From Plotosus lineatus (taxonomy: Eukaryota; Chordata; Actinopteri; Siluriformes; Plotosidae), in assembly GCA_024760905.1 (NCBI GenBank), contig CM045745.1:4619282-4683281 (forward strand): 64,000 bases of DNA. Direction: 5' to 3'. Both the position numbers and the translations under genes were made by a program. The first letter of the stretch is position 1. The number at the start of each line of letters is the position of its first letter. The notes beneath the pieces were generated by a model that saw only the letters and a program-made list of their open reading frames with translations, did not search any database and was not told where the DNA came from. Below, piece by piece: positions 1-14,200 of this stretch.

Positions 1-1020
1 TAAAAAAAAAAAAAGCCCAAGAGTGTCTGCTAAAGACTTACAGAAATCATTGGCACAGTGCAGTATCTCTGTGCACACATCAACTATATGTAAAACAATG
101 GCCAAGAATGGTGTTCACGAGAGGACTCCAAGGAGGAAGCCACTGCTGTCTAAAAAAAACATTGTTGCTCATTTAATGTTCGCCTAAAGGCACTTGGACA
201 CTCCACAGAAGTTTTGGCAAAATATTTTGTGGACTGATGAAACCAAAGTTGAATTGTTTGGGAGGAACACACAACGTCATGTGTGGAGGAAAAATGGAAC
301 AGCTCACCAACATCAACACCTCATCCCCACCGTGAAGCATGGTGGAGGGTGCATCATGCTTTGGGGCTGTTTTGCTGCCTCAGGGCCTGGATAACATGAT
401 CATTAATGGAAAAATTAATTCAAAAATTTATCAGGATGTTTTGCAGGAAAACCTGAGGCCATCTGTCAGACAGTTGAAGCTAAAAAGAGGATGGATGCTG
501 CAATAAGACAGTGATCCAAAGCACAGAAGTAAATCAACTTCAGAATGGTTTCAGAAGAACAAAATACATGTTCTGGAGTGGCCAAGTCAAAGTCCAGACT
601 TGAACCCCATTGAGATGGTGTGGCATGACCTCAAGACAGCGATTCATGCCAGACATCCCAGGAATCTGACTGAACTACAGCACTTTTGTAAAGAAGAATG
701 GGCCAAGATTAGTCCTGATCGATGTGCCAGACTGATGTGCAGCTACAGGAAGCGTCTGGTTGAAGTTATTGCTGCCAGGGGGGGGGGGGGCACAAAATAT
801 TAAATGTGATGGTTTAGTTCCTTATTCCTCCCCCTTCTGTCATTGTTTGCATGGTATCCTCATTAAAATATGAAAACCTATAAATGTTTGGGTGGTTTTA
901 GTTAAAGCAGACACTGTTTTTTCATCTGTGATTTTGACAAAGATCAGATCACATTTGATGGTGATTTTATGCAGAAATGTGAGAAATTCCAAAAGGTTCA
1001 GATACTTTTTCATACCACTG
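1..1020 (+). mobile_element. Tc1/mariner transposon relic (Tc1 #1), 5' end off window
   Basis: Broken Tc1-type transposase. Visible in order are the first catalytic Asp block (ILWTDETK, from about 230), the MLWGCFAASG block (about 355), a second Asp block (DSDPKH, about 510) and the third block [11 protein letters not shown] (about 597-625). They lie in different frames, separated by stops and indels, and a G homopolymer sits at 780-790. The right terminus reads ...TTTTCATACCACTG followed by TA at 1021-1022, the normal Tc1 end and target dinucleotide. The left terminal repeat and N-terminal DNA-binding domain are missing, partly because the window starts here. It lies in the kif9 copy 2 intron after exon 11. 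Confidence 0.9.
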
Positions 1021-1364
1021 TAAAAACCAATTCAAATATACTGAAATTACTATGAAAGAACATCTTCAGCTTTACATTACATTCACTTATCTTTGGCCTC
1101 AAATGATGTGAATTGTTTGCGGATTGTTCTGGAATGTTGCGGACCTTTAAAATACTGATTCACTATACAGAGGCTTGTGGGAGGGTTGAGATGATGGTTG
1201 CCAATTTTTGCTCTATGCTGTGGCTGTCTGCTTGAGACTATTATCTGCCACATGGCGGTTTTTAAAAAAGTGTAATTTTAAAACTTAATTACAAATAAAC
1301 ACAATAACGTGCAGTAAACAAATTTTGCTTGGCTATATTTGTAACAAGCAACACTTGTACTTAC

Positions 1365-1469
1365 CATAATCTCATCCAGAGTGCCGTCCAGGTACTTCTG
1401 AACCTCACTCTTTACCAGAGCCACTTCAGCCTCAGACAGGTCCTCATATGGTACAATGGCCTGATCAGC
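1365..1469 (-). CDS. kif9: kif9 copy 2, exon 11
   Basis: 105 nt, phase 0 to 0, acceptor CACACAG, donor GTAAGT. Encodes [11 protein letters not shown]...[10 protein letters not shown], the neck segment conserved in KIF9. Same length and phase as copy 1 exon 11 (47566-47670). The next exon lies beyond the left edge of the window. Confidence 0.88.
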
Positions 1470-2146
1470 CTGTGTGAGAGAATATAGCATTACCTTAGGG
1501 CTTATATTTACTATACTTAGACAACTAATTGGCAAAAGGCTAGAACAAAAATAACAGACAACGGATTGCATTACCAGTCCAGTTTATGTTTATAAATACA
1601 GCAGTCTGTGTCAGAGGTCTAAGGTCTGGACACCTTATTATCTATCAATCTAGTGCCTGAGTCGTAGGACGACCATTGGCGACCCGCCATGAAGGATAAC
1701 GTCCTGGTTATCTTCTTCATGGAGGTTTTCTTGGCAGGATTAGTGCAGTGGTTTGCTATTGCCTTTTGCACAACACGAACCTATGGGCAATTTATAACAG
1801 CCAATTAACCTACTATGCATGTCTTTGGATTATGGGAAACCGGAGCACCCGGAGGAAACCCATGCAAGCACGGGGAAAACATGCAAACTCCACACAGAAA
1901 CGCCCAGCCCAGGAATCAAACCCAGGCCTTCTTGCTGTGAGGCGGACATGTTAACCACTACGCCACCGTGCCGCCACCTTATTATAGATGAATTTTAACA
2001 TATACAGTCGGCCGCCCAACTTACGAAGACTCCATATGTACGAAATCCCCGGGCTACGAAAAACGCAACCCCCTCTTACGAAAAGAAATTCAAAATTCAA
2101 ACACGCTAATCAAAATTTCCCACGACGCATAAGTTGCTCTCTCATT

Positions 2147-2183
<37 letters not shown>

Positions 2184-5100
2184 AATAACGCTTTAATTTT
2201 TAGTTTAGTTTTTTAAGTTGTTATAATTCAGTAGATGGTCAAGCAGGGAATGCGCTTTCAATTCCACGTCTTGTGGGCATGGCCCGCAGCACGCGCACGC
2301 GAGAGAGAGATAGAGAGAGAAAGAGCGAGAGAGAGAGAGGGAGAGAGAGAGAGAGAGAGGTGTGTGTGTGTGTTAATAAAAAATGTTTAATAATGGTTTA
2401 ATTAATAAATATGTTAATAAAATGGTTTAATATGTTAATAAAATGTTTAAATGGTTTAATAAATAATTTTCTTTTACTTTTAACACATTTCATACAAAAT
2501 TGGTGTACTCTTATCATTTTTAAAGGGTTTTTGGGGTTTATCCAGTCCAAAGACTGGAGACTTGGAACGAATTAGGTGTTTAACATGTAAGATGTGACCC
2601 CTACTTTCGAAATCCCCCACGTTACAAAAGGGGCTCTGAAACGCATTAATTTCGTAAATTGGGGGCCGCCCATATTCAAACTTTGGATGACACTGCATGC
2701 TGTATGGTGGCCTGGTGGTAAAGGGGTTGGATCACTGATCCCAAGGTTGTGGGTTCAAGCCCCACTCTCCACAAGTTTGTCAGTGTCCCCACCAGTGCAG
2801 CTAACTGGGTTATCAAAGGCTGGCCATGTCTCACAGTCTGTGGCGAGAGGTTCATGTAAAAGAACCATTGCTGACTTTCGACAAGAGGAGCTGCAAAGTC
2901 TTCAGTGTGTTTCTGCCCTGCGATGGCCTGGCGAGCTGTCCAGTATGTACTCTGCCCTTGCCATGGACAGTGGGGCTTGAACCCCCAACCTTAGGATGGG
3001 TAATCCAGCACTGCCCCTGAATTGTTCATTCATTCTCAAATGCAGTAGCAATACACAAATATTGATGAGTTTAGGATACAAGCTGAACACTAACCAGTGT
3101 GTTGTAAAATGAAAGCTCCTGCTTTAGAAGTTGGATTTCCTTTTGTAGTGATTGGACCTCGAGCTAAAAAAGAACAATTCAAGTAATCAGAGTAAATCTC
3201 TTCTCAGAAGATGCTCAACATGTTTATTATTTGTGATAAGAACTATTTCTGTTTAGTTTTAGATTATCTTTCCATCCTGATCTAGGCGTTGCTATAGATC
3301 CATAAATACAGGTATACCTCGATTTAAGTAATTTCGAGTTACATTTTTTTTTATTATACCATACAGTATGTTGGTTTTCAAAACAATATATGGAAACAAT
3401 AAAAAAATTAAATTAAATAAAGTTTACGTCATCATAATCATATAATCACACCCCACTGAAGCACTGAATTAGCGGCAGCCCTGGCAAATTACACATGAAT
3501 CATTACAATATTACTGGCATGTGATTCAAATTTAGCCAATGGCTGAGAGCTTTTATTTTTCCCTCCTGCTGTTTGGTTGCAGATGATGTGTGCACCTCTT
3601 TTTTTCTGCTTCCCACACGTCATTAAAGTGATTGCTTGAATTGTGAATTCACGTTTTGTTTTGTTTTTTTCCTGTGTTTTTAATGATTATTTATGCCTTA
3701 TGTTGTCACTCAAACACCCTGCATCTTCTCTAACTTCTGGTAAGGAGCTTAATCGCTTTATTTATTCATAAATATTATCACAGTACAAAATTAAAAAGTT
3801 TTTACTGAATCATTACTACATTTTACTTCATTATTACTGTATTAATGAGTAAGACTGTCTATAAAATGTGTTTAACAAGCATATTTTAGCACATGTAATA
3901 TGATACATAGGGTTTTAAAATCGCTTCAATAACTCGCGGATTTCCGGGATCCACGGGTGGGGAGAAACGTAACCCCCACGAATAATGGGGGCTTTCTGTA
4001 TATTATATATTTAGTACTAGTCCTTCTCAAAAAATTAGCATATTGTGTGATAAAGTTCATTATTTTCTGTAATGTACTGATAAAAATTAAACCTTCATAT
4101 ATTTTAGATTCATTGCACACCAACTGAAATATTTCAGGTCTTTTATTGTTTTAATACTGATGATTTTGGCATACAGCTCATGAAAACCCAAAATCCCTAT
4201 CTCAAAAAATTAGCATATCATGTTCAGGTAGTGTAAACGAGCTATTAACCTAATCATCTGAATCAACCAATTAACTCTAAACACCTGCAAAAGATTCCTG
4301 AGGCTTTTAAAAACTCCCAGCCTGGTTCATTACTCAAAACTGCAATCATGGGTAAGACTGCTGACCTGAGTGCTGTCCAGAAGGCCATCATTGACACCCT
4401 CAAGCAAGAGGGTAAGACACAGAAAGAAATCTCTGAGCGAATAGGCTGTTCCCAGAGTGCTGTATCAAGGCACCTCAGTGGGACGTCTGTGGGAAGGAAA
4501 AAGTGTGGCAGAAAACGCTGCACAACCAGAAGAGGTGACCGGACCCTGAGGAAGATTGTGGAGAAGGGCCGATTCCAGACCTTGGGGGACCTGTGGAAGC
4601 AGTGGACTGGGCTACAGGTGCCGCATTCCACAGGTCAAGCTACTTCTGAACCAGAAACAGCGGCAGAAGCGGCTGACCTGGGCTACAGAGAAGCAGCACT
4701 GGACTGTTGCTCAGTGGTCCAAAGTACTTTTTTCAGATGAAAGCAAATTTTGCATGTCATTCAAGGTGCCAGAGTCTGGAGGAAGACTGGGGAGAAGGAA
4801 ATGCCAAAATGCCTGATGTCCAGTGTCAAGTACCCACATTCAGTGATGGTCTGGGGTGCCATGTCAGCTGCTGGTGTTGGTCCACTGTGTTTTATCAAGG
4901 GCAGGGTCAATACAGCTAGCTATCAGGAGATTTTGGACCACTTCATGCTTCCGTCTGCTGAAAAGCTTTATGGAGATGAAGATGATTTTTCAGCACATTT
5001 TTCAACACAACCTGGCACCTGCTCACAGTGCCAAAACCACTGCTAAATGGTTTACTGACCATGGTATTACTGTGCTCAATTGGCCTGCCAACTCTCCTGA

Positions 5101-8100
5101 CCTGAACCCCATAGAGAATCTGTGGGATATTGTGAAGAGAAAGTTGAGAGACAGCAAGACCCAACACTGTGGATGAGCTTAAGGCCGCTATCAAAGCATT
5201 CTGGGCCTCCATAACACTTCAGCAGTGCCACGGGCCGATTGCCTTCATGTAACGCCGCATTGACGCAGTCATTTCTGCAGGATTCCCGACCAAGTATTGA
5301 GTGCATAACTGAACATAATTATTTGAGGGTTGACTTTTTTTGTATTAAAAACAGTTTTTTTTTTATTGGTCGGATGAAATGTGCTAATTTTTTGAGATAG
5401 GAATTTTAGGTTTTCATGAGCTGTATGCCAAAATCATCAGTATTAAAACAATAAAAGACCTGAAATATTTCAGTTGGTGTGCAATGAATCTAAAATATAT
5501 GAAAGTTTAATTTTTATCAGTACATTACAGAAAATAATAAACTTTATCACGATATGCTAATTTTTTGAGAATGACTAGTATATTACATATTTCATATATA
5601 TTTATAAATATATAAATATAATTATTAAGATGTAAATTTTGCATAGCCTGGCCTAGAGAAAAACTAATTCAAGTTACCGTAATTGACGTGTTAAGCGACC
5701 AGGGAACTTTAAAAAAATCAGAGTAGGTGGGCACTTATTAAAATGTTTACCAGCGGAGGGAACGGTAAGTGCTTATTACCATCGAGGTGGAAAACATGAA
5801 TAATAGCAGAACAATAAAATGAGTTTTACTGGTATTTGCATTATTCATTTTGAGGTATCAACTAAATTACTTACATGAAAGTTGAAAATAAACAGAAAAC
5901 AGCATAGCGTATTCAACGTAATAACCCCATGTTTTTTTATTGTGTCTAATAATTGCCCATGTGTACCGGAAGCAAATCGTAGATCAAACTTCCAATTTTA
6001 TTCGATCATTCTCTGTAACGGTAAAATGGAGCGTTCACTGGCTGTAAAAGTGAGTTTACATGGTAATTCAAGACCCCCTGCCACTGGGGAATGTCTATAA
6101 TGTTCATGAGTAACAACACATTTGATTGTTCCGCTGTGCTTTAAAAAACAAGAAATTATTTTTCTGTTTTCTCTTGATAAATGTCCAAAAAGATAAACCA
6201 TTAGCAACTGCTACAGCAAAACTATGGGATGCTCTGAATGAATGGAGCAATGGGCCAGATATGCACCTATCAGAAAGTGATGACGAGTATTTTTCAGCTG
6301 ATTATCCTGCTCACTAATTTCATACATTTAAGCACATTCCTGGCCATGTGGTTTTCAACTTGCCATGTGCTAAAGTTGAGATTCATGTTGATTGGCTCAG
6401 TTTTACAAGGGGGAGATATTTAAAGGAACAGCACCGGGAGAGATAATTAAAGGGTCTTTTTTTTTTATTTTTATACATGTATATTTTTATATATATATAT
6501 AAAACCATCGAGGTGGAATACATGAATAATATCAGAACAATAAAAAAGTTTTTCTGGTATTGGTGGTACTCATTTTGTGGTATCAACCAAATTACCAACA
6601 TGAAAGCTGAAAATAAGCACTGACCGTTCCACCGTGCTGGTATTATTTTAATAAGCGCCCACCCACTCAGATTTTTTTAAAGTGCCTTGGGTGCTTATTG
6701 TAACTTTTTTTTTTAAAGACCCTTTTATTTTCCCTCCCAGTGCTGTTCCTTTAAATATTTTCCCACGATGTAAAATGAGCAAATCAACATGAATGTCAAC
6801 TTTAGCACATGGCACTTTGAACCAATCAACACAAAGGTCAAGTTGAGCACATGGCAATGTTGAAAAGCACATGGCCAGGAACTTCTTTAAATGTATGAGT
6901 GAACAGGAGAATCGGGTGAAAAATTCTCGTCATCACTTTCTGATAGGTCCATATCTGGCTCATCACGCCATTCATTCAGAGCATCCCATAGTTTTGCTGT
7001 AGCAGTTTCTAATGGTTCATCGGTTGTTGGACATTTACCAAGAGAACACAGCAAAATATTTTCCTGTTTTTTTTAAGCATGGCAGAACGATCAAATGTGT
7101 TGTTATTGATGAACATTATAGACATTCCCCAGTGGCAGGGAGTCTTGAAATACTGTGTAAACTCACTTTTACAGGCAGTGAACTCCTCATTTTACTGTTA
7201 CAGAGACTGATCCAATAAAATCAGTAAGTTTGATCGACCATTTTGCTCTCAGTACACATTGGCGGTTATTAGACATAAGATCAAAAAAGATCAAAAACAG
7301 GGGGGGGGGGCATATTGGAGCAGGGCATTTATTACGTCGATTACCGTAAGTCGTTTTCAACTTGCATCATCTCTCCTGGAACCAATTAACAATGTAAGCC
7401 AACGTATACCTGTACAGTGTTTGTTTTACTCAGTTGTTTCTGAAATAATATGAAATTCTGTCTTACAGTTGACCCGGATTGTGGGACACAGGTCTCGTTT
7501 TAAAATACAGTATTGTGTAAACTGAATCTTACATCAGGGTCAATATATTTGTTAATGGATGCCTCAGTGCAAACATGTTTCATCCTGGCTGCAAAATTGA
7601 GAGTGGAGAGCTGCAAAACACACGACAGAACCAAAGGTAGAGTAAGTTCAAGAGAACACAACAGCTGTATCATTCCTGTTATGTCTCCTTGGCTTTGCTA
7701 AGAGAAACCTGCTCACCGTCTCTTCAATGTGTGCCGCCTCGCCGTAAATGTTGGCCACCAGCACTGTGTTACAATTTCCACCTGCACAAACAAGTGAGGC
7801 ATATATATATATATATATACATATATTATTCACACCCCTTCCTCCCCTCCTACATGGTGTCTTCCTGTTCAAACAGACCTACTTTAACCCAGAAAGTTAT
7901 GAAATATATCATGGTGGTTTGGAGCAAGAAAAAAGATCAAGTGCAGCAAAGTACAAGCTCCAGGAAAAAAGAACAGGAACCCTTCTGATCTTTTCTGGAT
8001 CGATCCGAATCCATAAACTGTACAGATAATTGACATCCATATCCATGGAGTCTAATAGTATATAGAATGTTGTACCCTTTTAAAAAATCTTAAAAGGTAA

Positions 8101-11100
8101 ACATGATGGCCTGCTGAACCTATACCTGTTCCTTCACCTGACTTTTTCCCTCTAAAAAGTGCTCAATGAATACAGCATGGAGAAGCAACCCTAATTCTGT
8201 TGAATCTATTTTGTAATAATTAGAAATTGATTAAATTAAAAAAATATGTGGACACATGAACATCACATCCTTTATCTGTTGCCAGACAGTTGGAAGAATA
8301 TAACTCAAAAAATTTTAACAAACATTGTACATTCATTCATTCATTTTTTGAACTGCTTATTTCTAATTAGGGTCACGGGAGGCTGGCGCCCATACCAGCT
8401 GACTCTGGGTGAGAGCAGAGTACACCCTGGATAGCTCGCCAGGCCAACACAGGGCAGAAACACGCTGACGGCTATGCAGCTACTGTTGTCGAAAGTCAGC
8501 AATGGTTCTTTTACATGAACCTCTCACCATAGACAGTGAGCGACATGGCTGGCCTTTGATAACCCAGTTAGTGCACTGGGGGAACAGTGACAACCTGTTG
8601 AGAGTGGGGCTTGAACCCCCAACCTTAGGATCAGTGATCCAGCACCTTTACCATGAGGACACCAGTGCCCGACATGGTAAGCTATAACATTTAAATTTCC
8701 CACCAGTGGAAGTAAGAGGTCCAAACATGTACCAAAATGAGCTCCAGTTTTGATATGAAAGAACACAACTGACTTACACAGAGCTCTGATCTCAATTTTT
8801 GGGACAAATTACAACACTGACTGCACAGCAGTCCTCCTGACCCAACATTACTGCCTGATCTTAGTAATGCTGTCTTGGTTGACTGAACACACTGTGTTTC
8901 AGAAGAGTGTAGATTAATTTAATTCTAAACTGGGACAAAACCTAAAACATAGTTTTCATCAAACACATACAAGTTTGATAGTCAGGTATCCACATATTTT
9001 TGGCCATATAAAGTATTTTTTTTCAGTTGGTACAAAACTGACCGAGAGAATCTTTGAGAGCATGTGTCAGCTTGCTCTGTCTGAAGGGTACATGCTCTCG
9101 GTGCCGGTCAGCCAAGGCCAAGATGGTCTGCTCCAGGAAGGACAGAGATTTATTAATGTACAAGGCCTCTCTCTGCACCTGAAGAGACACCCAGTGGTCA
9201 GTCAGAGAGGAGACAAAGCTCAAGAATCTGCTGATCTAGGATTTAAGTTTAACTCATTTAACTGTGAGTGAAATGAACGTTTATAACAGTGGATAGTAAT
9301 ATAAAAGCTCACTCCGGTTTTGCTTAGCCTCTCGGAACCTGCAAGGTCCACCAGGTTGAGTTTAGACGTGACGTATATTGCATTTGACAGTGTGCTAGAG
9401 CGAGACTAGAAAAGACACAAACACAGAGCTTAATACATATCCGTATTATACAAGATTGAACGAATGTGTACAATTCAGTTCTGGTTATGTAGTGAAATGT
9501 GTGTGTATGTGTGTGTATTTTTCTCACCTGAATGTGGAGAGTAAATATACAATGTGATCGAGAAGAGTTCCTGTTGAGTGCATGTTCTCCTATCATTTTA
9601 TTCATCTCTCCCTGTCAACACAGTGATGGCACAAGGTGATCATTAGTTTACTGCATTTGACAGACGCTCTTATCCAAAACAACTTAAAATTATCACTTTT
9701 GTTATACAACTAAGCAATTGAGGGTTAAGGACCTTGCTTAAGGGCCCAACAGATTGAACTCTTGAGCTTTGGGTTAGTAAGTGATTGCATTGACCTTTAA
9801 GTCACTCAATGCCCACTTTTAACCTGTATATGTTGACACTGTTCACTACCTTTCCAGCAACAACATTGGTACATTTTACATAAATTTTATTAATGTGGCA
9901 CACGGCAATTTTCTTTTGGGCAAAGTTTACATTATGTGAAAGTGCACTTCTCACACTTCAAATTGGGTTTAAACACTGACATGGAGAAGGGAATCACAAA
10001 TTTTATCACTTATCACTTAAATCACTTAAATTTTTCCACCTGCATCCATTTCTACATTGAGGATGTGCACAAACAAGTGTCAGTCGTCACGCCGGTTCCA
10101 AGCCCGGATAAATGCAGAGGGTTGCGACAGGAAGGGCATCCGGCGTAAAACTTTTGCCAAAATACATTATGCGAACTGCCAATACTAATTTCATACAGGA
10201 TCGGTCAAAGGCCCGGGTTAACAACGACCACCATCAGTGCTGTCAACCAACAGGGTTCTGGTGGAAATTGGACTACTATTGGTTGAAGAAGGAGAGGTCT
10301 AAGAAGGAGAGGCCGAAGAAGGAGAGGCCGAAGAAGGAGAGGCAGGAGGCGTGTCTGTAGGCAGAGAGAGAGGAGAAAAGGCATAAGTCTAGGACTGAGA
10401 ATAGGGACTTTGAATGTTGGAACTATGGCAGGAATAAGGTAGAGAGTTGGCTGGCATGATGCAGAGGAGGAAGGTGGACATACTGTGTGTTCAGGAGACC
10501 AGATGGAAAGGTAGCAAGGCTAGAAGCTTAGGAGCGGGGGTTTAAGTTGTTTTTTTAATGGTGTGGATGGGAAGATAAATGGAATAGGAGTCATCTTGGA
10601 GGAGGGATTGGTCAGGAATGTTCTAGAAGTTAAGAGTGTCAGATAGAGTGATGAGTCTCAAGTTATAAATTGAAGGCGTGATGTTCAATGTTGTTAGTGC
10701 TTATGCCCCAAAGGCAGGATGTGAGCTAGAAGAGAGATTCTGGAGTGAGTTAGATGGAGTGATGCAGAGTATCCCCAGAGGTGAAAGAGTGCAGACTTCA
10801 ATGGACATGTTGGTGCAGGCAACAGAGGGGACGAGGAAGTGATGTGCAGGTTTGATATCCAGGACAGCAAAACAGAAGGACAGATGTTGATCGATTTTGC
10901 AAAAAGGATGGAAATGGCTGTGGTGAATACTTTCTTCAAGAAGAAACAGGAGCATAGGGTGACTTATAAAAGTGGAGGTAGGAGCACACAAGTAGACTAC
11001 ATCTTGTTTAGGCAATGTAAGTTGAAGGAAGTCAGTGACTGCAAAGTAGTAGCAGGTGAGAGTGTTGCCAACTTTCTATTGATAAATGATGAATGATAAA

Positions 11101-11169
11101 TGAAGTGTAAAATAAATAAATAAATAAAATAAATAATGAAATTTCAATAGAAAGTCTTTGTCCTGTCCT

Positions 11170-11245
<76 letters not shown>

Positions 11246-14200
11246 TAATATAATTGAAAAAGACTTTAAAACGAGTGCTTTACAACAGTATATGCTGTAT
11301 AATGCTTATATTTTATCATCAATAAAAATAAGAGTAAAAATTGAAGTTTTTCTTGCAGTCCCACCTCCACCTTGAACTCTTGTGTCACACCGACAGCACA
11401 CCTCACCACTGTCCTACATCTCTCATACATGTCCTGCATCACTCTAACATACTTCTCTGCCAGTCCAGACTTCCTCATGCAATACCACAGTTGTTCTCTC
11501 GGCACCCTGTCATATGCTTTCTCTAGATCTACAAAGGCACAATGCAGCTCCCTCTGACCTTCTTTGGACTTCTCTATTAACATCCTCAAAGCAAACACTG
11601 CATCTGTGGTGCTCGTTCTTGGCATGAAACCAAACTGTTGTTCACAAATGCTGACCTCTGCCCTTCGTCTAGCTTCCACTATTCTTTCCCATAACTTCAT
11701 CGTATGGCTCATCAACTTTATCCCTCTATAGTTGCCACAACTCTGCACGTCTCCCTTGTTCTTAAATATGGGCACCAGCACACTTCTCCTCCATTCCTCC
11801 GGCATCCTCTCACTCTCTAAGACCTTGTTAAATGTTCTTGTCAGAAAATCTACTGCTACCTCTCCTAGACACTTCCATACCTCCACCGGTATGTCATCAG
11901 GACCAACTGCCTTTCCATTCTTCATCCTCTTCAATGCCCTCCTCACTTCACCCTTACGAATCTTTGCTACTTCCTGGTCTTCAGTAGTCACCTCTTCTAC
12001 TCTTTTTTTCTCTCTCATTTTCCTCATTCATCAGCTCTTCAAAGTACTCTTTCCATCTTCCCAGCACACTTCTGTCATCAGTCAAAACATTTCACTCTCT
12101 GTCCTTTATCAATCTAACTTGCTGCACGTCCTTCCCATCTCTATTTCTCTGCTGTGCCAACCTGTATAAATCATTTTCTCCCTCTTTACTTTCCCACCGA
12201 GCATACAAGTCATCAAACGCGCTCTGTTTGGCCTTTGACACTGCTACCTTTGCCTTACGCTGTGTCTCCCTGTACTCCTGTTTACTCTCTTCGGTTTTCT
12301 CAATGTCCCACTTCTTCTTAGCTAACCTCTTCCTTTGTACACACTCCTGCACTTCCTCATTCCACCACCAAGTCTCCTTATCTACTTTCCTTCCAGATGA
12401 CACAGCAAGTATTCTCCTACCTGTCTCCCTGATCACTGTAGTTGTCCAGTCATCTGGACCTGTTTCAACTCCTCCTTGAAGACAACCCGACACTCTTCCT
12501 TTTTCAACTTCCACCACTTTGTCTTCTGCTCTGCCTTTGCCTTCTTCACCTTCCTCACCATCAGCATCATCCTGCACACCACCATCCTATGCTGTTTGGC
12601 AACACTCTCACCTGCTACTACTTTGCAGTCACTGACTTCCTTTAAATTACATCGCCTGCACAAGATATAGTCTACCTGTGTGCTCCTACCTCCACTTTAT
12701 AAGTCACCCTATGCTCCTCTCTCTTCTGGAAGAAAGTTTTCACCACAGCCATTTCAATCCTTTTTGCAAAATCTACCAACATCTGTCCTTCTGCGTTCCT
12801 GTCCTGGATACCAAACCTATCCATCACTTCCTCGTCCCCTCTATTTCCTGCACCAACATGTCCATTGAAGTCTGCCCCAATGACCACTCTTTCACCTCTG
12901 GGGGTACTCTGCATCACTTCATCTAACTCCCTCCAGAATCTCTCCTTCTCTTCTCGTTCACATCCTGTCTGTGGGGCATAAGCACTAACAACATTGACCA
13001 TCACACCTTCAATTTCTAACTTGAGACTCATCACTCTGTCTGACACTCTTTTCACTTCTAGAACATTCCTGACAAACTCCTTCTTCAAGATGACTCCGAC
13101 TCCATTTCTCTTCCCATCCACACCATGATAAAACAGCTTAAACCCTGCTCCTAAGCTTCGAGCCTTGTTACCTTTCCACCTGGTCTCCTGAACACACAGT
13201 ATGTCCACCTTCCTCCTCTGCATCATGTCAGCCAGCTCTCTACCTTTTCCTGCCATAGTTCCAACGTTCAAAGTCCCTACTTTCAGTCCAAGACTCATGC
13301 CTTTCCTCTTCTCTCTGGCAACGGACACGCCTCCCGCCTCTCCTTCTCCGACGTCTTCGACCAACAGTAATCCAATTTCCATCAGCACCCTGTTGGTTGA
13401 CGGCACTGATGGCGGTCGTTGTTAACCCGGGCCTCGACCGATCCGGTATGTCATTCTTTCTTGTGATTCGCATAGTTTATTTGGCATTTGTTTTACGCCG
13501 GATGCCCTTCCTGACGCAACCCTCTGCATTTATCTGGGCTTGGGACCGGCGTGAGGGAGAGACACTGGTTTGTGCCCCCCCTCAATGGCTGCATACGATA
13601 AAAGCAAATTATGCAACCTGTCCCACACTTTATTTGTAAGTTACTCATAAGCTGAATATAATGCCTAGTGTACTTTGAATGCCCTCTCTGAATCGCCACC
13701 TTATCATGGTGGAGGGGTTTGTGTGACCTAAATGATCTTAGAAGCTATGTTGTCAGGGGCATAATGCCCCTGGTAGGGTCACCCAAAGCAAACAGTTCCT
13801 GGATGAACATCCAGACACAGTGTTGTTCAGAAGACCTCTATGATGAAGGAAAAAACAAGGATACAGTTTCTCTTGCTCGGATCTGGGACACTGGGGTACC
13901 CCCCCCCCCCCCGGAACCAGGCTTGGGGGAGAGGCTCAAAGGCTAGCTCCTGGTGGTTGGGCTTCTGCCCATGAAGCCTGGCCTTGCCCAGCCCGAAAAG
14001 GAGACATGGGTCCGCCCTCCCATGAACCCACCACCTGTGGGAGGGGCTATAGGGGTCAGATGCAATGTGAGTTGGGTGGCAGCCGAAGGCATGGATTCTG
14101 TAAAACTGATCCTCGGTTACTGACTCTGACTCTTGGGACATGAAATGTGACCTCTCTGGCGGGAAAGGAGCCTGAGCTGGTGCGTGAGGTGAACAGATAC

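Noticed and set aside
12228..12670. Long frames opposite the LINEs (e.g. 12228-12479 +, 40699-41940 -, 24366-25295 -).
   Set aside because: Antisense shadows of RTE coding sequence; they recur wherever RTE occurs and have Ser/Leu/Pro-rich, domain-free translations.
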